Source of the DNA: Methylorubrum suomiense
GTDB lineage: Bacteria > Pseudomonadota > Alphaproteobacteria > Rhizobiales > Beijerinckiaceae
Assembly (NCBI RefSeq): GCF_022179765.1
Contig: NZ_BPRE01000012.1
Location: forward strand, 1 to 64,000
Direction of reading: 5' to 3'
Length of the DNA stretch: 64,000 nt
The position numbers were made by a program, and so were the translations under genes. Of the stretch, positions 57,680 through 64,000 are shown in pieces (positions within the stretch are counted from its first letter, which is position 1; the number at the start of each line of letters is the position of its first letter). The notes beneath the pieces are model-generated. The model searched no databases, had not been told where the DNA came from, and saw nothing but the letters and a program-made list of their open reading frames with translations.

Positions 57680-58483
57680 ATGTTCCTTGCCAAGTCTTCC
57701 ATGGCCAAGCCCTCCGCGCGCCCGCTTCGCGTGGCCGCCTTCCTCGCCATGGCGGGCCTCGGGGCCGGCTTCGGCGCGACGGCCTTCGCGCAGGCGCCTG
57801 CCAAGAAGCCGGCGGCCCCTGCCCCGACGCCGGCCCCCGCCCAGGCCCAGCCGGCGGCGCCCGCCGGGCAGCAGGCTCAGCAGGCCGGCCCGCAGATCAT
57901 CAACGTGAAGTCCGAGCCGAGCCAGGCCGACTGGACCAAGGTCTGCGGCAAGGACAACGGGTCGGGGACCGACGTCTGCTACACCACCCGCGATTTCGTG
58001 TCGGATTCGGGCCAGCCGGTGATGGCGGTCGCGCTCTACGACATGAAGAACGCGGCGGCGAAGCAGGAGGTGAAGGTCGTCCGCTTCCTCCTCCCGCTCG
58101 GCCTGATGCTCGCCCCGGGCATCCGCTTCAGCGTGGACGGCAAGGAGGCGACCGCCGGCAAGTTCGCCGTCTGCTTCCCCAACGGCTGCTTCGCCGAGGC
58201 CCCGAGCATCTCCCCCGAGCTGCTCGCCGCCTTCAAGAAGGGCACCACGCTCAACGTCTCGGTCCAGAACCAGACCCAGCGCGAGGTCGTGTTCGCCGTG
58301 CCGCTCGCCGGCTTCGGCAAGTCCTTCGACGGCCCGGCCATCGATCCGAAGGTGCTGGAGGAGCAGCAGAAGAAGCTGCAGGCTGAGATGGAGAAGCGCA
58401 GCGACGAGATGCGCAAGAAGCTGGAGCAGCAGGGCGGAGCCCCCGCTCCCGCCGCTCCGGCACCCAGCGCCGCGCCGAAGTAA
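57680..58483 (+). CDS. Invasion-associated locus B (IalB) family protein
   Basis: A 267-residue periplasmic protein. A signal peptide ends at AFA/Q (about residue 38), then an Ala/Pro/Gln-rich linker, then the IalB domain: DWTKVCGKDNG, DVCYTTRDF, RFLLPLGLMLAPGIRFSVDG and FAVCFPNGCFAEA, with four conserved Cys. A charged helical tail (LEEQQKKLQAEMEKRSDEM) and Pro/Ala end follow. The role of IalB proteins outside Bartonella is not known. ATG 57680 or 57701 may start it. Confidence 0.87.
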   Translation: MFLAKSSMAKPSARPLRVAAFLAMAGLGAGFGATAFAQAPAKKPAAPAPTPAPAQAQPAAPAGQQAQQAGPQIINVKSEPSQADWTKVCGKDNGSGTDVCYTTRDFVSDSGQPVMAVALYDMKNAAAKQEVKVVRFLLPLGLMLAPGIRFSVDGKEATAGKFAVCFPNGCFAEAPSISPELLAAFKKGTTLNVSVQNQTQREVVFAVPLAGFGKSFDGPAIDPKVLEEQQKKLQAEMEKRSDEMRKKLEQQGGAPAPAAPAPSAAPK

Positions 58484-59003
58484 GCGCCGAGCCCGGCCCT
58501 TCGCTCAGGACAGCCCCGTATCGCCCCGCCGCGGACCTCCGCGGCGGGGTTTTCCGTGTCTCGGGTTCGCCCCATCATCGCGCGGACGATGCGGTCGGCC
58601 GGATCGCGTCCGTGGTGCGAGGATCAGCGGCAAGCCGCAGCGCCCTGGGGCGGCGGTGGAAGTCCCCGCTCGCTCCGGGCGGGCCCGCATCGAAGGGGCG
58701 GTGCATCTCCACGCGGAAGCTCGATCGCCCGTGGGTCCCCGCATGGGCCCGCACAGTGGCGAGCGTCGGCGTGCAGGCGAACCAAGGGCCACATCGCCGC
58801 CGCTAACGAGCTTGGCCACGGAGATCCCGTGGCCGGCAGCGCCGCGAGCGGCCAGCCTATGACATCGCGGGTGCACACTTGATTACGGACATCCGTCGGC
58901 CGTTCCGGGAGCGGGCGGATGCCGAGACTTGGCGGACCCAGCGAGGCTGAGGGCTGCGGGTAGGCCGATGACGGATTGGCTTCGGTCGCGTCGGCGAGCC
59001 GGC
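58484..59003. other. Intergenic region after IalB
   Basis: 520 bp. Apart from the terminator at 58524 I find no supported gene; open frames on both strands are short, overlap each other and show no domain or ribosome site. Confidence 0.45.
58524..58553 (+). terminator. Rho-independent terminator of the IalB gene
   Basis: Perfect 11-bp stem CCCCGCCGCGG/CCGCGGCGGGG with a 4-nt loop and TTTT directly after, 40 bp beyond the stop codon. Confidence 0.88.
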
Positions 59004-59846
59004 CTACTCCACGACCGTCGGTCCCGCCTCCGCCACCTCCACCACGGCGTCGGCACCGCGCACCACCTCGGCGGCGGCGGCCTCGGCGAGCAGGGCGTAG
59101 CCGCCATCGGCCATGTGCAGGCCGTCCTTGGCGAAGAGTTCGGAGCGGGTGAGACGGCTCTGGGCGATCCAGCCGCGCATCAGGTCCGAGCGGCGGATCA
59201 CCGGCACGCCGAGTTCCGCGCCGATGTCCCGCACGGCATCGCGAAACCGGTAGGCCCCCGGCGTCGCATCGAGCGTCGGGCACCATTGCGGTTCCATCAG
59301 CACCACGTCGATGCCGGCCGCGCGGATGCGGGCCACCGCCGCCTCCGTGGCCTCGCGGAAATGCGCCAGCGAGATCCCGCGCAGGGGATCGTTGCTGCCG
59401 GTCTGCCAGATCACCAGGTCGGGCGCGGGCGTGATCACGTCGCGGTCGAGGCGAGCCAGCATCTCGTCCACTGCCTCGCCACCGATACCGCGATTGTCGA
59501 CGAGGATGTCGCCGGCGAGCTGCGGCAGGGCGCGGCGCAGCAGCGCTTCAAGGCGGGCCGGATAAGAGGCCGAGCGGGTGCTGGCGCCGATCCCCTCCGT
59601 CGAGGAAGAGCCGAAGGCGACGATCCGCAACGGCTCGCCCGTGGCGATGCGGCGGGCCACCCGCGGCAGGCTCCCCGGGGCGGGGGCGGGCTCGTCGTCG
59701 AACAGGCCGAGGTCGAGACCGGCCGGCAGCAGGTCGGCATAGGCGAGGACGGCGGTGGAGGACAGGCTGAGGGCGAGCCCGAAGATCGCCGCCCGCGTGA
59801 GCCGCTGGCCGGCGGGACGGACCCGATTTCCGAAGAGCATCCGCAT
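59004..59846 (-). CDS. SGNH/GDSL-family hydrolase
   Basis: About 280 residues, exported (hydrophobic run AAIFGLALSLSSTAVLAYA). The block I serine is in VAFGSSSTEGIG, block II glycine in DNRGIGGEAVDEML, block III Asn in WQTGSNDPL and block V Asp-His in FAKDGLHMADGG, so the serine-esterase site is complete. Substrate unknown; periplasmic members often deacetylate polysaccharides or lipids. ATG 59846 is chosen; GTG 59867 is an alternative. Confidence 0.83.
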   Translation of the reverse strand: MRMLFGNRVRPAGQRLTRAAIFGLALSLSSTAVLAYADLLPAGLDLGLFDDEPAPAPGSLPRVARRIATGEPLRIVAFGSSSTEGIGASTRSASYPARLEALLRRALPQLAGDILVDNRGIGGEAVDEMLARLDRDVITPAPDLVIWQTGSNDPLRGISLAHFREATEAAVARIRAAGIDVVLMEPQWCPTLDATPGAYRFRDAVRDIGAELGVPVIRRSDLMRGWIAQSRLTRSELFAKDGLHMADGGYALLAEAAAAEVVRGADAVVEVAEAGPTVVE

Positions 59847-60167
59847 CACGGTCGCGACGTCCTGCACCCCACGGCGTCCGGTCCAAGACCTGGGCGACCG
59901 GCAGGCCGAGATATGCGGAAGCCGATCTGCGCCTGCGGCAGGCCGGTCCGGGGCGATATCGCCCGGTTCTGGGGAGCGGGAAGATCGCGGCCGATCCGGA
60001 GGGACCGTTGGAACTGACGCCCACGACGCCGATCCCCTGCTCCGGCGGGGATTTAACGGAGGGCCCGAGATCCGGGCAAATGAAATAAATTGCGCAAAGG
60101 TTAACTGCCCTCAATGTGAATTGTGCGCAAGATGAGTGTCGCACCGGGCCGCCGGGGCGGAGCCGGA
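59847..60167. other. Intergenic region with AT-rich segment
   Basis: 321 bp between the SGNH gene and dprA. From about 60075 to 60135 it is clearly AT-rich and holds TTGCGCAA (60090-60097), GGTTAACT and TTGTGCGCAA (60120-60129). These may be a promoter or protein site for the SGNH gene on the minus strand. No gene is seen. Confidence 0.45.
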
Positions 60168-61376
60168 TCACCCCCGTGACCGCAGCGAGACCGAGCCGCT
60201 GCCGTGACGCTCGATCCGGCCCGACAGTTCGAGTTCCATGAGCAGGGACTGGACGACCCGCACCGGCAGTCCGGTGGCGCGGGCGAGCAGGTCGGTGCCG
60301 ACGGGGGTTGGGCTCAGGGCCGCGAGAAGGCGTGCATGGGCATCGCCGGCTTCGGAGGGTCCAGATGCATCGAGGGCCGTCAAGGAGAGCGGCTCCTCGC
60401 ACAGCGCGCCATGGGCGGGGCGACGGTCCCGACCGTCGAGGTCGATCTCGTCCCAGTAATCCAGCGGTTCTGCCTCCGGTCGGTCGTTCACGCCGCCGCC
60501 CGGGAGCGTAGCGCCGGAGATCAGCGGTTCGATCACGGTCAGCACGTGTTCGACCTCCGCCACCAGCGTCGCGCCCTGGCGGATCAGATCGTTGGTGCCC
60601 TCCGCCCGCGGATCGAGGGGCGATCCGGGTACGGCGAACACCTCCCGCCCCTGTTCGAGGGCGAAGCGCGCGGTGATGAGCGAGCCGGAGCGCCGCGCCG
60701 CCTCGATCACGACGGTGCCGAGGCTGAGTCCCGAGATGATGCGGTTGCGCCGGGGGAAATCGCGCCCGCGCGGCACCCAGCCCATCGGCATCTCGGCGAC
60801 GAGCGCCCCGCCCGCCCCGAGGATCTCCTCGACGAGACTCCTGTGGTTGTCCGGGTAGATCTTGTCGTGGCCGCCCGCCAGCGCCGCCACGGTGCCGCCG
60901 CCGAGGGAGGCACGGTGGGCGCTGGCATCGATGCCGCGGGCGAGACCGGACACGACGACGATGCCCGCCTCGCTCAAGCCGCGGGCGAGCCGCTCGGTGA
61001 AGGCGAGGCCGGCGCTCGAGGCGTTGCGCGAGCCGACGAGGGCGACTGCCGGTTTCAGGATCGCACCGACTTCGCCGCGCAGGGCGATCAGGGGCGGCGC
61101 CGTATCGGTGGCGTGCAGGCTCTTGGGATAGTCCGGTTCGCCCATGGCGAGGTAGCGCACGCCGAGCCGTGCGGCGGCGGCCATCTCGCGCTCGGCCAGG
61201 GCCTTCGAGGCCGGCACGGTCGGCTTGCCCGTGCGCCGGGTCAGGTCCGGCAGGGCATCGAGGGCGGCAGCGGCGCTGCCGAAGCGGTTGATGAGGCCGC
61301 GGAAGGTGCGCGGACCGACCCCCTCCGTGCGAATCAGACGCAGCCAATCGAGGCGCTGCGCGTCGGTGAGCTGCAT
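60168..61376 (-). CDS. dprA: DNA-processing protein DprA
   Basis: A 402-residue DprA/Smf protein, which loads RecA on incoming single-stranded DNA. A helical SAM-like N-terminus precedes the Rossmann core with [40 protein letters not shown] and RNRIISGLS, and a C-terminal winged-helix (DprA_WH) begins near 340. It stops at Arg-Gly in LRSRG. ATG 61376 starts [14 protein letters not shown]. It lies 28 bp after plsY on the same strand. Confidence 0.93.
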   Translation of the reverse strand: MQLTDAQRLDWLRLIRTEGVGPRTFRGLINRFGSAAAALDALPDLTRRTGKPTVPASKALAEREMAAAARLGVRYLAMGEPDYPKSLHATDTAPPLIALRGEVGAILKPAVALVGSRNASSAGLAFTERLARGLSEAGIVVVSGLARGIDASAHRASLGGGTVAALAGGHDKIYPDNHRSLVEEILGAGGALVAEMPMGWVPRGRDFPRRNRIISGLSLGTVVIEAARRSGSLITARFALEQGREVFAVPGSPLDPRAEGTNDLIRQGATLVAEVEHVLTVIEPLISGATLPGGGVNDRPEAEPLDYWDEIDLDGRDRRPAHGALCEEPLSLTALDASGPSEAGDAHARLLAALSPTPVGTDLLARATGLPVRVVQSLLMELELSGRIERHGSGSVSLRSRG

Positions 61377-61404
61377 CGCGTACCCCCATGTCCGGGAGTC
61401 GGTG

Positions 61405-62013
61405 TCAGCCCTTCTGCCCGATCCGCCCCTCGGTGCCCGCGGCGAGCCTGCGGATATTGGGAGCGTGCTTCCACCATAGCAAAGCCGCGAGAACGAGGAA
61501 GAGCGCTGCAACGTCTCCGTGTCCCAGGGCCCACAGGACCAGCGGCGTCGCGGCGGAGGCCGCGAGGGCGGCCAAGGAGGAATATTTCAGCGCGAAGGCG
61601 AGGCCGAGCCAGATCGCCGCGAAGGCGAGCAGAGTCGGCGGGTTGAGGGCGATGAGAATGCCGATGAAGGTCGCCACTCCCTTGCCGCCCTTGAAGCCGA
61701 GCCAGACCGGGAAGAGATGGCCGAGGAAGGCCCCGAGCCCGGCCGCCAAGGCCGGCCCCTCGCCCCATAAGCCTGCGATCAGCACCGCGGCGGTGCCCTT
61801 GAGGGCGTCGCCCAGCAGCGTCGCGGCGGCGAGTCCCTTACGGCCGGTGCGCAGGACGTTGGTCGCCCCGATATTGCCCGAGCCGATCGCCCGCACGTCG
61901 CCGAGCCCGGCGATCCTGGTGAAGATCAGCCCGAACGGGATCGAGCCGAGGAGATAGCCGAAGGCGAGCGCCGCGAGCAGCAGCGGCCAGCCGGCTTCGA
62001 GAAGAGCGTTCAT
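61405..62013 (-). CDS. plsY: Acyl-phosphate:glycerol-3-phosphate acyltransferase
   Basis: A 202-residue membrane protein with five expected helices. The PlsY loops are present: [14 protein letters not shown] (motif 1 with the Ser/Pro pair), [19 protein letters not shown] (phosphate-binding) and [12 protein letters not shown] (motif 3). It starts phospholipid synthesis by acylating glycerol-3-phosphate. The ATG overlaps the stop of the upstream dihydroorotase homologue by 4 bp. Confidence 0.95.
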   Translation of the reverse strand: MNALLEAGWPLLLAALAFGYLLGSIPFGLIFTRIAGLGDVRAIGSGNIGATNVLRTGRKGLAAATLLGDALKGTAAVLIAGLWGEGPALAAGLGAFLGHLFPVWLGFKGGKGVATFIGILIALNPPTLLAFAAIWLGLAFALKYSSLAALAASAATPLVLWALGHGDVAALFLVLAALLWWKHAPNIRRLAAGTEGRIGQKG

Positions 62014-63320
62014 GCGGCGACTTCGAACAGGTCGGAGCGATGGACGATCCGGCCGCCGACGACCGTCAGGACTGCCGCCCCCTGGAGCCGGGCCTCATCG
62101 AACGGCGAGTTCTTGGACCGCGATTTCAGCTGCCTCTTGTCGAGGACGTAGGGCAGATCGGGATCGATCAGCACGAGGTCGGCGGGCGCGCCGGCTGTCA
62201 GGCGGCCGGCTTCGCGCCCGAGGAGCTTCGCGGGATTGGCCGAGAGCGCGGCTAGGAGCCGGGGCAGCGGAACGTCGCCGGTATGGAGGAGGCGGAACGC
62301 GGCGCCGAGCAGGGTCTCGATGCCGAGCGCGCCGTCGGCGGCTTCGGCGAAGGGCAGACGCTTGGTCTCCACGTCCTGGGGATTGTGATCGGAGACGATC
62401 ACGTCGATCACGCCGTCGTTCAGCGCAGCGATCACCGCCTGCCGATCGTCCTCGCGGCGCAGCGGCGGGGAGAGCTTGCAGAAGGTGCGATAGTGGCCGA
62501 TGTCACCCTCGTTCAGCACGAGGTTGTTGACCGACACGCCGCAGGTGACCGGCAGGCCCGCCTCCTTCGCCCGCCGCACGATCTCGACGGAATCGGCACA
62601 CGAAATCATCGCCGCGTGGTAGCGCCCGCCGGTCAGGCGCACGAGGCGGATGTCGCGCTCCAGCATGATCGTTTCGGCTTCCCGGGGCACGCCCAGCAGG
62701 CCGAGGCGAGAGGCCATCTCGCCCTCGTTCATGACGCCGTCCGCCGCGAGATCCGGCTCCTCGACATGCTGCATGAGGAGCGCGCCGAAATCGCGGGCAT
62801 AGGTGAGCGCGCGGCGCATCACCTGGGCGTTGGTCACCGCCTTGAGCCCATCGGTGAAGGCGACGGCGCCGGCCTCCTGCAGCAGGCCGAACTCGGTCAT
62901 CTCGCGGCCCGCCAGGCCCTTGGTGATGGCGGCGGCCGGCAGGACGTTGACGCTCGCCGTGTCGCGGGCGCGGCGCAGCACGAAATCGACGATGGGCGGG
63001 CCATCGATGACCGGGTTGGTGTCCGGCATGCAGACCAGGGTGGTCACGCCTCCCGCCGCGGCGGCGGCGCTCGCCGAGGCCAGGGTCTCGCGGTGTTCCG
63101 CGCCCGGCTCGCCGACGAAGGCGCGCAGATCGATCAGGCCGGGGGTCAGCACGTGCCCGCCGCAATCGATCCGGGTCGCCTGATCCGGCGCGCCGGGGGC
63201 GGCGCCCCAGGCCACGTCGTCGATTCGGCCGTCGCGCACCAAGACGGCGCCGGGACCCGCGCGGCCCGTGGCCGGGTCGAGGAGCTGCGCGTTCGTGAGG
63301 AGGAGCGGAGCGACTGTCAT
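62010..63320 (-). CDS. Dihydroorotase homologue, probably non-catalytic (PyrC')
   Basis: A 436-residue amidohydrolase-superfamily protein aligned with class I dihydroorotase. The metal-binding HxH after PGLID is lost: the sequence reads [14 protein letters not shown], with Arg66 and Phe68. The other ligand sites are changed too ([16 protein letters not shown] with the Asp kept). Such PyrC' proteins are inactive partners of aspartate transcarbamoylase in Pseudomonas-type complexes. ATG 63320 begins [10 protein letters not shown]. No pyrB is next to it in the window, and it is coupled to plsY. Confidence 0.88.
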   Translation of the reverse strand: MTVAPLLLTNAQLLDPATGRAGPGAVLVRDGRIDDVAWGAAPGAPDQATRIDCGGHVLTPGLIDLRAFVGEPGAEHRETLASASAAAAAGGVTTLVCMPDTNPVIDGPPIVDFVLRRARDTASVNVLPAAAITKGLAGREMTEFGLLQEAGAVAFTDGLKAVTNAQVMRRALTYARDFGALLMQHVEEPDLAADGVMNEGEMASRLGLLGVPREAETIMLERDIRLVRLTGGRYHAAMISCADSVEIVRRAKEAGLPVTCGVSVNNLVLNEGDIGHYRTFCKLSPPLRREDDRQAVIAALNDGVIDVIVSDHNPQDVETKRLPFAEAADGALGIETLLGAAFRLLHTGDVPLPRLLAALSANPAKLLGREAGRLTAGAPADLVLIDPDLPYVLDKRQLKSRSKNSPFDEARLQGAAVLTVVGGRIVHRSDLFEVAA

Positions 63321-64000
63321 CGGCCGAGTTCGACGATTCCCCATGCACCCGGCCGAGCCTGGGCCGGGCGCCGCGCATGTCGGTAAACCAGTGTCGAGGC
63401 CAGAACCAGAGCCTCCGCACCGGGCGCAGGAGCCCGAAGGCGGTTCGCCGGGGTTTCGCCGCCTGTACGTTGCGAGAAGCGCACGGGAGGTCCGCCGTCT
63501 CACCGGGAGGTCGCGGGCGCCCGGGGAAAGCCGGGCGCGATCCTGTCACCCTGGGGGCGACGCCCTTCGGCAACGCGCGAGCCCCTTGCATTCATCCCGC
63601 GACACTCTGTAATGGTATCGACCCCATTCCCGAGTTGGCGCTTCGGCGGCCCTCGGGCGCGCCCGGGTCTCGTGACGGCGCCTGCCTCGCTCGAATTGCT
63701 TCAGCGTCAGTCGGCGCCTCCCGGCATCCGGGCGGGTGTCACGGCATTTGCGGCCTCCTCAAGGTTCAGGGGGCGCCGCACCCATGAAATCCCGAAGGGC
63801 CGCTTGCCGGCCCGCTCTTTTCGCGAGGCCGGTTCAAGGATGGGAGGACGCACAGCATCGGTTGCCGTTGCTCGTGCTCGTGGCGCGCGGTTTCCGCGTC
63901 GCCCCGCGTCTCCCTCCGTGCCGGCCCTGTTCAACCCCCAGCGCGCCGATGCCCGGCGCCTTACGGCGGTTGACGGCAATCCCCTCCCCGCATCTTCCGC
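63321..64000. other. Right-end region, no supported gene
   Basis: 680 bp upstream of pyrC'. Open frames on both strands are Arg-rich and show no domain. A plus-strand promoter-like pair, TTGCAT (63586-63591) and TGTAAT (63608-63613) spaced by 16 bp, stands out. A plus frame from ATG 63840 is open to the window edge and could be the start of a gene cut off here. Confidence 0.4.

Noticed and set aside
63707-63979. 90-residue minus-strand frame near the right end
   Set aside because: Arg-rich, no ribosome site and overlapped by other open frames.

Overview
The window looks like chromosomal DNA from a high-GC alphaproteobacterium of the Methylobacterium/Methylorubrum group. This is inferred from gene content: a hopanoid side-chain locus (hpnG, H, N, K, J, I, M, L), a carotenoid locus consistent with C30 pigments, meso-DAP-type mur genes, DUF6894 and IalB proteins, and many GTG/TTG starts. 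I see no phage, insertion sequence, CRISPR array or tRNA gene.

Layout. The tail of a polysaccharide-export gene (2-157) is followed by the hopanoid region (163-13298): hpnG (+) converges on hpnH (-), hpnN (+) is divergent from hpnH, and a minus-strand series runs hpnL-hpnM-hpnI-hpnJ-hpnK with a YfdX-family gene at its end. Divergent from hpnL is a complete glycine-amidinotransferase-like gene (12120-13298). HpnI, HpnK and HpnJ are the known route to bacteriohopanetetrol cyclitol ether, and a guanidine-substituted cyclitol ether has been reported from Methylobacterium. The amidinotransferase is therefore a strong candidate for the missing guanidinylation step, and this is the main discovery candidate.

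From 13.5 to 21.6 kb lie small hypothetical genes, a glutathione transferase, an alpha/beta-hydrolase-fold protein lacking its nucleophile serine, a metallophosphoesterase, a truncated-looking cation-efflux protein, a MaoC protein, a TrmH/SpoU methyltransferase and a HerA-like ATPase. From 21.6 to 30.7 kb is a carotenoid locus: two CrtI-type desaturase/oxidase paralogues, an acyltransferase and a family-2 glycosyltransferase, interleaved with a DUF2141 protein, an ABC-2 exporter pair and a glutamine amidotransferase-like protein. There is no phytoene or dehydrosqualene synthase, which fits a squalene-fed C30 pathway sharing its precursor with hopanoids.

Ppx/GppA, an NTF2-like protein, RlmE and an alginate-export-type porin follow. 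The dcw cell-wall cluster runs on the minus strand from rsmH through ftsL, ftsI, murE, murF and mraY to murD (44641 down to 35416). It lacks mraZ at its head and is cut off after murD. RNase P RNA (45057-45468) and ligA lie upstream, then an AcrAB-type efflux pair, an L,D-transpeptidase, a TonB-dependent receptor with an AT-rich start, an IalB protein and an SGNH hydrolase. The minus-strand operon pyrC-like, plsY, dprA closes the window; its dihydroorotase homologue has lost the metal-binding histidines.

At least five copies of a roughly 80-120 bp palindromic intergenic repeat punctuate the second half, two of them inside the mur operon. A second, unrelated repeat occurs at 7.3 and 33.6 kb.
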